A stretch of DNA of 64,000 nucleotides from Vreelandella titanicae BH1 (GCF_000336575.1 NZ_AOPO01000003.1:1-64000); one strand, 5' to 3'; positions 47,880-55,217 are shown, counted from the first letter of the stretch. The notes: a model not told the origin generated them from the letters alone. Program-made: numbers and translations.

Positions 47880-48407
47880 ATGAAGCACTTATTCTGGCTC
47901 ATTGAAGGGGCTCTTGCTGGACGACCAGGGCCTAATAATGCGGCGTGGGATCCTCAAGAGTTGTATAACGGTGGTATTCGTGCAGTCCTCACCCTAAACC
48001 GTGGATATGGGGTTGATGTTACCAGTTTGGAGGCTGTTGGCATCACTCATAAAAGAATTCCAATTCTCGTCCAGGAACCTCCGCAGCCCGATGCGTTTGA
48101 AGTTGCTTGGCCTGCTCTGGAGGAGACAAGCCGCTGGGTATGGGATCAGATTCAGAGTGGAAACCCCGTGCTTGTACACTGCACTCACGGTAAAGATCGT
48201 ACGGGCCTTTTATTGGCCTATATACTTGTTCGATATTACGGCCTAGCTTCGCAAGAGGCCATTGCGCATGTTCGCCGCGTGCGGCCGATTGCACTTACTG
48301 CGGTTGGGTGGGAGCAGTTTGCGAATGATTTTCTCAGGCTATGTCAGTCGGAAAGTGCCTTTGAGAAAACCGTCATTATTTCATCCCAACCAACGCTTCA
48401 GTCGTGA
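47880..48407 (+). CDS. Dual-specificity / tyrosine-type protein phosphatase
   Basis: A 175-residue protein from the ATG at 47880, just after attC-like site 2. The catalytic P-loop VHCTHGKDRTGL is the CX5R signature of cysteine phosphatases, and the upstream VLTLNRGYGVDVTSLEAVGI segment fits the dual-specificity fold. LEGALAGRPGPN-like residues near the N-terminus (ALAGRPGPN) are typical of bacterial members. The substrate is unknown. It is followed seven bases later by a gene for an unrecognised protein, apparently as a two-gene cassette. Confidence 0.85.
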   Translation: MKHLFWLIEGALAGRPGPNNAAWDPQELYNGGIRAVLTLNRGYGVDVTSLEAVGITHKRIPILVQEPPQPDAFEVAWPALEETSRWVWDQIQSGNPVLVHCTHGKDRTGLLLAYILVRYYGLASQEAIAHVRRVRPIALTAVGWEQFANDFLRLCQSESAFEKTVIISSQPTLQS

Positions 48408-48414
48408 TGCAGAG

Positions 48415-48972
48415 ATGAGACTCCCAGAATTTGCTACCCACTACTATCTACCTGAGATTGGCCCATTTCGGAGTCTCTCCGAACTTCCAGTGGGCTCAGA
48501 AGATCCAATCTTCTTAGGTCTTCTGACGCGTCATCAGCGTGATCCCGGCTATCGACGGCGCTACGGCAGGAACTACATTGAAGTTCGCAGCAAGGTTGAA
48601 GCTCGGCTGCGTGAACTTTTCGTTGCGCGAGGAGGTAAGCCACGCTGTCGTCATCCCTATTATCTCGTGCTTGGAGAATCTCCTTGGTTTCGTGATTTGA
48701 ACGCTGACCAAAGTGAGCTGAAAATACCTCTATTGGAGCTTGATCCTGAAACAACGTCCTTGACCTATCCGGATAGCTTTGTTGCGTTATCCCGAGGCGA
48801 TAAGCCTTACTTCAATAAAGTGTTTTTGCTTAGCGAGGTGAGCGAAATCGTTGAGCGGTTTGGGGTTCCTGACAATGATCAGGTGGTTCCTTATGAGCGA
48901 TATTGGGAAACTGATTTTGAACTCTATATTGAGGTGCAACTTTGGGACATTCCACCTGGATTCAAACCATAA
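48415..48972 (+). CDS. Protein of unknown function, paired with the phosphatase
   Basis: A 185-residue soluble protein starting MRLPEFATHYYLPEIGPF; the frame is open further upstream inside the phosphatase gene. I do not recognise the family. Visible features are a basic, Arg-rich middle (RYGRNYIEVRSKVEARLREL), HPYYLVLGESPWF, and a tail with PDNDQVVPYERYWETDFEL. There are no cysteine clusters or membrane segments. Its stop codon lies within the left end of attC-like site 3, exactly as in integron cassettes. Confidence 0.65.
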   Translation: MRLPEFATHYYLPEIGPFRSLSELPVGSEDPIFLGLLTRHQRDPGYRRRYGRNYIEVRSKVEARLRELFVARGGKPRCRHPYYLVLGESPWFRDLNADQSELKIPLLELDPETTSLTYPDSFVALSRGDKPYFNKVFLLSEVSEIVERFGVPDNDQVVPYERYWETDFELYIEVQLWDIPPGFKP

Positions 48973-49051
48973 CAAGACCAGTTACGCCGACGCCTACTCC
49001 ATTGCGGCTTCGCCACCATTTTGTAACCGCGCATTTTGAACGGCGTTAGAC
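48967..49051 (+). repeat. attC-like site 3
   Basis: The best of the three sites. CCATAACAAGACC at the left, then ACGCCGACGCC, a GCGGCTTCGCC centre and a right end GGCGTTAGAC that fits GTTRRRY fully. The acetyltransferase ATG lies two bases after it. The layout and length (about 85 bases) match integron attC sites. Confidence 0.75.
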
Positions 49052-49053
49052 AT

Positions 49054-49527
49054 ATGAAAACAACTCTGCGAACACCCGTAAAAACCGATTATGACGCTAT
49101 TGCGACTTGGATCAGTGATGAGAAGGCCTGTTCTCGCTGGGCTGGTTTATCCCTGCCGTTTCCCTTTATTGCAGAAAACTTGCCTGAGCTACTCGCCGTA
49201 GAGGGATGCACAAACTATTGTTTATCCGATATCGATAACAACTGCGTTGGTTTTGGCCAGTTCTGGCCCGGAAAGCAGAGCGCTGTACATATCGGCAGGA
49301 TTATTATTGCGCCTGAAGCAAGAGGGAATGGCGCAGGCCGCTTGCTTTGCGAAAAGCTGATAACAAAGGCTAGGCAATCAACTGGCGCGTCGACGGTGAC
49401 GCTGCGTGTCTATCGAGATAACCATGCGGCTCGTTCTTTGTATTCAAGCCTTGGCTTCTTTATTATCGAGTCAGAGTCTACAGATGATGTATTGTTCATG
49501 AGTGCAGCGGCTAATCATGATGCATAA
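49054..49527 (+). CDS. GNAT-family N-acetyltransferase (cassette gene)
   Basis: A 157-residue acetyltransferase starting MKTTLRTPVKTDYDAIATWI two bases after attC-like site 3. The acetyl-CoA site is IIIAPEARGNGAGRLLCEKL, and NHAARSLYSSLGF is the C-terminal GNAT motif. It resembles RimI-like or drug acetyltransferases often carried by cassettes; the acceptor is unknown. No attC-like site follows it; instead the intact rnz copy begins 157 bases later. Confidence 0.88.
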   Translation: MKTTLRTPVKTDYDAIATWISDEKACSRWAGLSLPFPFIAENLPELLAVEGCTNYCLSDIDNNCVGFGQFWPGKQSAVHIGRIIIAPEARGNGAGRLLCEKLITKARQSTGASTVTLRVYRDNHAARSLYSSLGFFIIESESTDDVLFMSAAANHDA

Positions 49528-49684
49528 CTTTTCGTATCCCCCACGTCACCTCCGCCTGAGCGTTTTTCTCTCATAAATATGATCTACAGGTGGCCCGCAT
49601 TAGGGTTAATCTGGATGATCTTTGCCCTTTGGCAGCCCAGCCCCTTGCTTCTACAGCGAAGGCGTAAGAAATGACGAGCAAGCT

Positions 49685-50641
49685 ATGAACTTACTGTTCC
49701 TCGGCACCTCCGCCGGTGTACCCACCAAAACAAGAAACGTCTCCGGCATCGCTTTGCGCGAGAGCAAAGGGAAGGGCTGGTACCTGATTGATTGTGGTGA
49801 GGGCACCCAGCATCAGGTCTTGCACTCGAAGCTGTCTTTTCATTCGCTGAAAGCCATCTTGATTACCCACGTGCACGGCGACCACTGCTATGGGCTGCCG
49901 GGCATACTAGCGAGTGCGGGAATGGGTGGCCGAAAAGCGCCACTGACCATTGTGGCGCCCGCAGGCATCAAGGCATGGTTGGAGGCCACCTGTGAGGTCA
50001 CGCAGCTATGTTTACCCTTCGCTTTGGAGTTTATCGACTCGGACGAGCTGCCCAGCGTTGAGTTTGAGAGCGTTGCCGTTACCACGTTCAGGCTTGCACA
50101 CCGGGCGCCGTCCTACGCTTATGGGTTTACGGAGACAAGGGTCGACGCTGCCTTGGATGTGGATAAACTAGCGCAAAAGGGGATTCCAAGAGGGCCGTTG
50201 TGGGGGCAGTTGAAGCAAGGGTTTGATGTTGAGTTTGAGGGTGAGCGGTTAAAAAGCCATGAGTTCTTGATCTTCAAGCACAAGCCGAGAAAAGTGGTGA
50301 TCGCAGGGAACAATGATCAGCCTGACTTGTTGATGAATGCCTGCGCGGGCGCGCAGGTGCTGGTGCATGAAGCCACCTACACCGAAGAGATGGCCCAGAA
50401 GGCCGGTGATGTGGGGCATAGCTACGCCAAACTTGTCGCCGCGTTTGCCGAATCGGTACAGTTGCCCAATCTGGTACTGACGCACTTCAGCCCCCGTTAC
50501 CAGCTCAACCCCCATGCGTCGCCGTCTATTGAGGACATCCGACAAGAAGCCCGGAGCGTCTATTCGGGGTCGCTTTATTTGGCGCGGGATTTTGGTGAAT
50601 ACACACTGGATAAAGCGGGCCACTTTTCTGAACTGGCATAG
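49685..50641 (+). CDS. rnz: Ribonuclease Z / MBL-fold nuclease, intact copy
   Basis: A 318-residue metallo-beta-lactamase-fold enzyme of the RNase Z family, which trims tRNA 3' ends. Start [18 protein letters not shown] at 49685. The zinc motif is [14 protein letters not shown], and later conserved segments are VLVHEATYTEEMA, DVGHSYAKLVAAFAE and LVLTHFSPRYQ. It is full length. Three further partial copies lie at 45410, 51028 and 52964, so this gene marks a duplication hot spot. Confidence 0.92.
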   Translation: MNLLFLGTSAGVPTKTRNVSGIALRESKGKGWYLIDCGEGTQHQVLHSKLSFHSLKAILITHVHGDHCYGLPGILASAGMGGRKAPLTIVAPAGIKAWLEATCEVTQLCLPFALEFIDSDELPSVEFESVAVTTFRLAHRAPSYAYGFTETRVDAALDVDKLAQKGIPRGPLWGQLKQGFDVEFEGERLKSHEFLIFKHKPRKVVIAGNNDQPDLLMNACAGAQVLVHEATYTEEMAQKAGDVGHSYAKLVAAFAESVQLPNLVLTHFSPRYQLNPHASPSIEDIRQEARSVYSGSLYLARDFGEYTLDKAGHFSELA

Positions 50642-50655
50642 CAAGTTTCTCGACA

Positions 50656-50712
50656 CTTTTCGATGTGTACCATACTGATGCCGAGATAGTGAATTACGAA
50701 GATTACCACTGA
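50656..50712 (+). pseudogene. C-terminal remnant of a higB toxin gene
   Basis: The frame ending at the TGA at 50710-50712 reads [17 protein letters not shown], matching the C-terminal end typical of HigB toxins (ending in D-Y-H). The stop is 10 bases before the higA start, the normal higBA spacing. The rest of the toxin is replaced by the end of rnz. Confidence 0.6.
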
Positions 50713-50722
50713 GGTAGCGCCA

Positions 50723-51010
50723 ATGCTGATGCACAACCCTCCCCATCCTGGTGAAGTATTACGCGAGCTTTGCTTGGAGCCTCTAGGCCTTTCTGTGACA
50801 GCCGCTGCGGAAGCGCTCGGCGTAAGTCGCAAAACGCTCAGTGCTGTGCTGAACGGCAAGGCCGGTATTAGCCCTGAAATGGCGGTGCGGCTTTCTATCG
50901 CGTTTGATACCTCTGCGGAAAGCTGGTTGAACCAGCAGTCCCAATACGAGCTTTGGCATGCCGAACAGCATCGCAAAGAGCTTAAAGTAAAGAGGCTGGT
51001 TGCCGCTTAA
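50723..51010 (+). CDS. higA: HigA-family antitoxin
   Basis: A 95-residue HTH protein with the HigA pattern: [20 protein letters not shown], then [20 protein letters not shown] and [20 protein letters not shown] with [10 protein letters not shown] near the end. It would normally neutralise HigB and repress the higBA promoter. Here only the tail of higB remains upstream, so it appears to be an orphan antitoxin. GAGGT precedes the start. Confidence 0.88.
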   Translation: MLMHNPPHPGEVLRELCLEPLGLSVTAAAEALGVSRKTLSAVLNGKAGISPEMAVRLSIAFDTSAESWLNQQSQYELWHAEQHRKELKVKRLVAA

Positions 51011-51027
51011 AGCAGCGGTGGTTTAAG

Positions 51028-51075
51028 TACACCCTGGATAAAGCGGGCCACTTTGCTGAACTAGCGGCTGAATAA
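51028..51075 (+). pseudogene. 3' tail of another ribonuclease Z copy
   Basis: TACACCCTGGATAAAGCGGG and what follows match the last 14 codons of the intact rnz (YTLDKAGHFSELA) with a few base changes and two extra codons before the stop. It lies 17 bases after the higA stop, so higBA sits between two rnz 3' ends. Confidence 0.8.
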
Positions 51076-51116
51076 CTGCTTTCACCCCGCCGCCCCTTGA
51101 GTGACCACCGCTCAGG

Positions 51117-51536
51117 TCAGTCGCGGCAATAGCCTTCACCTGTTGCGACTACCAAGCAGTCTTCCTTTTCCAATAGCCACTTCATGCCGGTGGCTTCGCC
51201 GTCGCCCGCACGAAGCAGCTGTGGGCCGTCCCCGCGGTTGAAGCTAATGCCCTCGGCGGTGGCCTGCCCTTCGAAAGTGCCGATTTGATCGGCATCCAGG
51301 CCGTAGCGCATGTGAAGGAGATAATGGCCCGGGCCTGCAGACTCGTCCTTGCTGATTTCCAGGAATAACCCTTCAACGCCAATCCATCGGCCGACCCATT
51401 GATCGGTAACCTGATGGTGGGGTTGGTTTTGCTCGGTTGCAGTATCTGAAACGGGCGCGTTTGATGCGGTGGTGTTGCTGTTGCTACACCCGCTTATCAG
51501 CATTGTAGCGATTAGCGCTAATAATGCTTTTTTCAT
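51117..51536 (-). CDS. Putative lipoprotein of unknown function
   Basis: A 139-residue protein with a lipoprotein signal peptide: MKKALLALIATMLISGC with a lipobox (LISGC, cysteine 17). A Ser/Thr/Asn/Gln-rich linker is followed by a compact beta-rich domain (VGRWIGVEGLFLEI, GHYLLHMRYGLDADQIGTFE) ending in a probable disulfide pair (EDCLVV, EGYCRD). No family is recognised with confidence. It is transcribed toward the rnz tail. Confidence 0.75.
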   Translation of the reverse strand: MKKALLALIATMLISGCSNSNTTASNAPVSDTATEQNQPHHQVTDQWVGRWIGVEGLFLEISKDESAGPGHYLLHMRYGLDADQIGTFEGQATAEGISFNRGDGPQLLRAGDGEATGMKWLLEKEDCLVVATGEGYCRD

Positions 51537-51715
51537 AGCTGGCTCCTTATCATTACTGGGTGTTGCTCAGTATAGGACGAAATGTACTTTCATCAGTTTG
51601 AACGTATTTTGGTATATGTCGATGGGCTATGTACTGCTGAGGTATTTTAAAAAGTTACACACCGGCTTGCTGATTATGAACAGGAGTACGCCCGGTGGTT
51701 GCTTCAAACACTGCT

Positions 51716-51762
51716 GAATTTATTTTTGCTCGTGAGGGAATCAATGGGGTAGAGTTAAATTA
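51716..51762. repeat. Recurring element, copy C (partial)
   Basis: The stretch 51537-52083 has no intact gene. This copy holds only the right part of the element: TTTTTGCTCGTGAGGGAATC then AATGGGGTAGAGTTAAAT, closest to copy B. A methyltransferase stub follows; the remainder of the stretch shows nothing recognisable. Confidence 0.4.
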
Positions 51763-51804
51763 ATTTATGAAATCACTGTTAACTAGATATCTTCAGGATT
51801 TCCC

Positions 51805-51954
51805 ATGTCTTCAGACCCCTGGCTTCAACGTTGGTTACCTCTTATCACTGATCGAGCTGACTGCGGGCCAGTCCTTGAGCTTGGTTGTGGTGCTGACCCA
51901 TATCGTGAAGAGCTCAACGTGAAGAAGCTTGTTATGGTCTGGAATAGCACATAG
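51805..51954 (+). pseudogene. N-terminal stub of a SAM-dependent methyltransferase
   Basis: A 49-codon frame, MSSDPWLQRWLPLITDR then GPVLELGCGADPYREEL, showing methyltransferase motif I (LELGCGADP), then a stop after a sequence break near NVKK. The rest of the enzyme is missing. Confidence 0.55.
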
Positions 51955-52083
51955 CCAGATCGTTCTCCAAGTGACATTTCCTTCGAGTCGCAGCGGTTTT
52001 GCCACTGGTGATGGCAGGCGCAATCAGTTTCTATAGCGCCTGTAATGACAGACTGCAGATGATTTCCTAAAAATAGAAAAAAA

Positions 52084-52605
52084 TTAAATCTTACTTAATG
52101 TTCCAAGTAAGTCTCGGTTAAACTGCTGGTTAGTGACGATGCCCTGCTCTAAGTCAAAATTTTCGAAAAAGCTGGGTAAGGAAAGCGCGCCTATAACGGT
52201 TGCTGAAAAATAGGGAGCTGACGCTTGTGCGGAAGCTAAGACACTTTGTGCCCCACCTTGACCAGGCGAGGTAGATAGCATAAGAACGGGTTTATTTTGA
52301 AATACTTTCATATCTATTCGTGATGTCCAGTCAAATAGATTTTTATAGGCTGACGTATAAGTCCCATTGTGTTCCGCGAATGACATTACAATGACATCTG
52401 CTTCACCGATAGCGTTGTAAAAAGCATGCGCCAATTCAGGGATGCCAGACTCTTTTTCTCTTTCTCCGCTAAATATTGGCATTTCAAAGTCGTTAAGATC
52501 GATTAACGAAATATCTGCATCGCTGACTTGTTGTGCTGCATAAAAAGCCAGTTTTTTGTTAATGGAGCTTTTGCTGTTGCTAGCGCCGAAGGCAAGTACT
52601 TTCAT
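52084..52605 (-). CDS. NAD(P)H-dependent FMN reductase / quinone reductase family protein
   Basis: A 173-residue flavodoxin-like oxidoreductase. The FMN phosphate-binding start is KVLAFGASNSKSSINKKLA, with the family segment SFAEHNGTYTSAYKNLFDW and LSTSPGQGGAQSVL. Relatives reduce FMN, quinones or chromate and are often part of redox-stress regulons. The promoter region about 110 bases upstream carries a SoxR-type box in a 19-base spacer (52719-52749), which points to control by SoxR. Confidence 0.87.
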   Translation of the reverse strand: MKVLAFGASNSKSSINKKLAFYAAQQVSDADISLIDLNDFEMPIFSGEREKESGIPELAHAFYNAIGEADVIVMSFAEHNGTYTSAYKNLFDWTSRIDMKVFQNKPVLMLSTSPGQGGAQSVLASAQASAPYFSATVIGALSLPSFFENFDLEQGIVTNQQFNRDLLGTLSKI

Positions 52606-52718
52606 TTTAAAATCCTTTGAGTTGATTTTTTCAAGGGTGTTGGTTTGGTTTTAGTTACACGTTTTTAATAAAAATGTTATCTGAAGCGATAAGATTGAGT
52701 TGGCTTTGACGTAGGGCT

Positions 52719-52749
52719 ATTCTGAAACCTCAGCTAAGGTTGAGGTCAA
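52719..52749 (-). promoter_or_regulatory. SoxR-type promoter with palindrome in an overlong spacer
   Basis: On the minus strand TTGACC (52749-52744) and CAGAAT (52724-52719) are separated by 19 bases, the long spacing that MerR-family activators correct. Within and around the spacer is ACCTCAGCTAAGGTTGAGGT (52727-52746), with the ACCTCA/TGAGGT arms and 8-base centre of SoxR boxes. It faces the flavin reductase gene; a soxR remnant abuts it on the other side. Confidence 0.7.
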
Positions 52750-52984
52750 GAGGGGTGCGAAAAATAAACTTATAGGCATTTTATTTGAGCTTGAAGAGCT
52801 TCCGAATCAGACCCGTGTCACTCTTGTTGATTGGGACAAATTGGGCTCTAGGTGGCGAGGCGAGCTAAACAGGAAGATAACGCAGTTAATTGAACTGAGA
52901 GATATGATGACAGACTGCATCGGGTGTGGTTGCCTTTCTCTTGATAAGGTGCAAGCTACATTCTTGAGAGTCATGACTCCTTAA
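52750..52984 (+). pseudogene. C-terminal remnant of a SoxR-like regulator gene
   Basis: The frame reads LVDWDKLGSRWRGELNRKI then TQLIELRDMMTDCIGCGCLS LDK, matching the SoxR dimerisation helix and the [2Fe-2S] motif CxxCxC. The fourth cysteine follows only after a one-base shift (TGC AAG CTA after AAGG), so an insertion has broken the motif. The N-terminal HTH is missing: the fragment starts right at the SoxR box. The stretch 52606-53270 thus holds this promoter, this remnant and an rnz remnant. Confidence 0.7.
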
Positions 52985-53100
52985 TCTTCAAACACAAACC
53001 AGGGAAAGTCGTGATCGCCGCGTTTGCCGAATCGACAGAGCTGCCCACTTGGTGCTGACGAACTTTAGTCCTCGTTACCAGTTCAACCCCCAGCGTCGGA
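52964..53100 (+). pseudogene. 3' ribonuclease Z remnant with internal deletion
   Basis: Two blocks match the intact rnz. The first corresponds to its positions about 50262-50310 (SLIFKHKPGKVVIA). The second corresponds to about 50437-50523 (AFAESTELP, then FSPRYQFNP). Roughly 130 bases between them are lost and small indels follow. It overlaps the end of the soxR remnant. Confidence 0.75.
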
Positions 53101-53270
53101 GCCAGTAAGATGCTAAGCCGTGAGTAAGAGGCTCTGGCTTACCAACGCCGTCAATGGGTTGGAAAAAGTGCACAACCGACTAGGCGGGTTGCGCTTAGGT
53201 GTTGCTTGATAAAAGCCAAGGCTTAGCGCAGTTTGTGCGCTGATGACCGAACCCAACGAGGAGATCCATC

Positions 53271-53924
53271 ATGCAGAAGGTAAGAATTGATTTAGTGTCC
53301 GATGTCGCCTGCCCATGGTGCGCGATCGGCTATCGGCGCTTGGAACAAGCGCTAGAAACCCTTGATGGCGAGGTCGACGTCGAGCTCTTCTGGCAGCCCT
53401 TTGAACTCAACCCTGACATGCCGCCTGAGGGCGAGCCGATCCTGGAGCACTTGTGCCGCAAGTACGGCAAAGATGCTGCCAGCATGGCGCAGTCCCAGCG
53501 TGAGATTATGGCGGTGGCCGAAGAGCTTGGATTAAATTTTCGTGGTGCCCAGGAGCGTCGGGCGAACAACACTTTCGCTGCCCACCGCGTGCTTGCTTGG
53601 GCTGCAACGCAGAACCTAGAGACGCCCCTACAATTGGCACTGTTTGATGCCTACTTTGGTGAGGCGAAAAACCCTTCAGACCCAGAAGTTCTACGAGAGA
53701 AGGCCATTGAGGTCGGGCTTGACGGTGATATTGCCGAGTCCATCGCCCGGTCTGATCAGTACGCAGACGAAGTTCGAGCGGCAGAACAGCGATTCATGGA
53801 AGCAGGGGTTACCGCCGTGCCGGGATTCATCCTCGACGGTCGATACCTGATTTCTGGCGCCCAGCCTGCTGAAGTGCTGGTTGATGCGCTTCGTCAAGTG
53901 GCCGAAGAGAACGCCAGCCGCTAA
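53271..53924 (+). CDS. DsbA-family oxidoreductase (FrnE-like)
   Basis: A 217-residue thioredoxin-fold protein without a signal peptide, hence cytoplasmic. The active-site motif is CPWC in VSDVACPWCAIGYRRLE. NNTFAAHRVLAWA, LFDAYFGEAKNPSDPEVL and the cis-proline region GVTAVPGFILDGRYLISGAQ match the FrnE/2-hydroxychromene-2-carboxylate-isomerase-like DsbA group. It is probably a thiol-disulfide oxidoreductase or glutathione-dependent isomerase. GAGGAG precedes the start. It marks the return to ordinary chromosomal sequence. Confidence 0.9.
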   Translation: MQKVRIDLVSDVACPWCAIGYRRLEQALETLDGEVDVELFWQPFELNPDMPPEGEPILEHLCRKYGKDAASMAQSQREIMAVAEELGLNFRGAQERRANNTFAAHRVLAWAATQNLETPLQLALFDAYFGEAKNPSDPEVLREKAIEVGLDGDIAESIARSDQYADEVRAAEQRFMEAGVTAVPGFILDGRYLISGAQPAEVLVDALRQVAEENASR

Positions 53925-53985
53925 TGTTTTAGAGGTTCTGGCCTGAGATGCGGCTGGTAAGGCTGGCTCATATTGCAACTTCTTA

Positions 53986-54016
53986 AGCGCTGGCTTTAAG
54001 ACTCAAAGCCAGCGCT
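53986..54016. terminator. Bidirectional hairpin between converging genes
   Basis: AGCGCTGGCTTT, 7-base loop, AAAGCCAGCGCT: a perfect 12-bp stem between the stop codons of the DsbA-family gene and the MetX-like gene. No long T run on either side. Confidence 0.65.
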
Positions 54017-54023
54017 ACCCCCC

Positions 54024-55217
54024 TTACTGCAAAAACGCCCGCAACGTATCACTTGCTTGATTGATGGAAACAACGCCATCCAAATGGCCTCGATCGCCTT
54101 CCAGGGTTTCAAGCGTCACCTCAGTGCCATCTGCCTCAATTAGCTCGGCGGTTCGACGCACACCTTCAGGCGCGAAGACGAGGTCGTTTTCGCTATACAG
54201 CATCAGTGTCGGTGCTTCGATGGCGGCAAGTCCTTCCTCTAGCGAGTCGCCGTGGCCTGCCATAAAGGTTTGGTTGGCGCGCACCAGATAGAGCAGATGG
54301 TTGGCATCGGAGGTGGCCGCACGGGCGGCGGCGATATCATCCAGCGTTTGTTCGATCGCGTAGCGGGCGTTGATATCCTGAGCGGGGTCACGCGCTTCAT
54401 CGGCCCAATCGCGGTTAAAGGTTTCGTTAGCCCACTGCCAGTGGTTGGCGTTGAGTGTCACCAGTTTTAGCGCTTCTTTTAGCCCGTCGGTAGGTGGTTC
54501 GCCGTTGTAGTAGTTACCCTCGTTCCAGTTGGCGTCTAAACGAATCGGCGCTGCCCAGGCGCTTAGCGTGGCCAGTAGCCAAGGGTCGGCAACGCCGCCG
54601 CCAATCACTGAGATTAAGCGTTCAACTCGGTCAGGATAGGCGCTGGCCCACTCGATAGCTTGTAGCGCGCCCATCGAGGCACCCATCACCGCATGCAGCG
54701 ATTCAATGCCTTGGCTTTCGAGTAGCTCGCGCTGTACCTCGACAAAGTCGCGGATGGTGACGACCGGGAAGTCCATGCCCCAGGGCTCGCCGGTGTCAGG
54801 GTTGATGGAGGCGGGCCCGGTGGTGGTGACGTTGGGGTCTTTGGCATTCAGGTTAACCAGCGTATCCGAGGAGATGATGTAGTACTCATCGGTATCGAGT
54901 GGCTTGCCGGGGCCAATGATGGCATCCCAGTAGCCGGTCGGCTGCCCATCTACCTCATAGCGGCCTGCCGCATGACTGGTGCCAGAGAAGAAGTGGGTGA
55001 TCAGAATGACGTTATCGCGGGCGTCATTGAGCTCGCCGTAGGCTTCCCAACCCACCGTGACGTTGGGGATCGTCTCGCCGCCATGGGTAGTGAAGCTGTC
55101 CATTTCGAAGGTCTGTTTCTCGACGACCCCATCCCAGGCCCACAGGGGAGAAGCAAGAAGGAGGCCAAGGCCGGAACAGAGCGTTGCCGTGAACAGCGCG
55201 TATCGTGTAGATGCCAT
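54024..55217 (-). CDS. Exported MetX-like alpha/beta hydrolase
   Basis: A 397-residue alpha/beta-hydrolase of the homoserine O-acetyltransferase (MetX) superfamily. The N-terminus is a signal peptide (RYALFTATLCSGLGLLLASP, cleavage near LWA), unlike cytoplasmic MetX. VTVGWEAYGELNDARDNVIL and GPGKPLDTDEYYIISSD are MetX-like; the nucleophile elbow is GASMGALQAIEW; the acid and base are in YSENDLVFAPEG and DRGHLDG. Export argues against a role in methionine synthesis; an esterase or acyltransferase acting in the periplasm is more likely. Confidence 0.83.
   Translation of the reverse strand: MASTRYALFTATLCSGLGLLLASPLWAWDGVVEKQTFEMDSFTTHGGETIPNVTVGWEAYGELNDARDNVILITHFFSGTSHAAGRYEVDGQPTGYWDAIIGPGKPLDTDEYYIISSDTLVNLNAKDPNVTTTGPASINPDTGEPWGMDFPVVTIRDFVEVQRELLESQGIESLHAVMGASMGALQAIEWASAYPDRVERLISVIGGGVADPWLLATLSAWAAPIRLDANWNEGNYYNGEPPTDGLKEALKLVTLNANHWQWANETFNRDWADEARDPAQDINARYAIEQTLDDIAAARAATSDANHLLYLVRANQTFMAGHGDSLEEGLAAIEAPTLMLYSENDLVFAPEGVRRTAELIEADGTEVTLETLEGDRGHLDGVVSINQASDTLRAFLQ

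Noticed and set aside
51469..51717. 82-codon plus-strand open frame opposite the lipoprotein gene
   Set aside because: Overlaps the lipoprotein start and is hydrophobic only because it is antisense to a signal peptide region; no ribosome site.
54024..55217. Ordinary metX of methionine synthesis
   Set aside because: The signal peptide and the absence of met neighbours argue against it.
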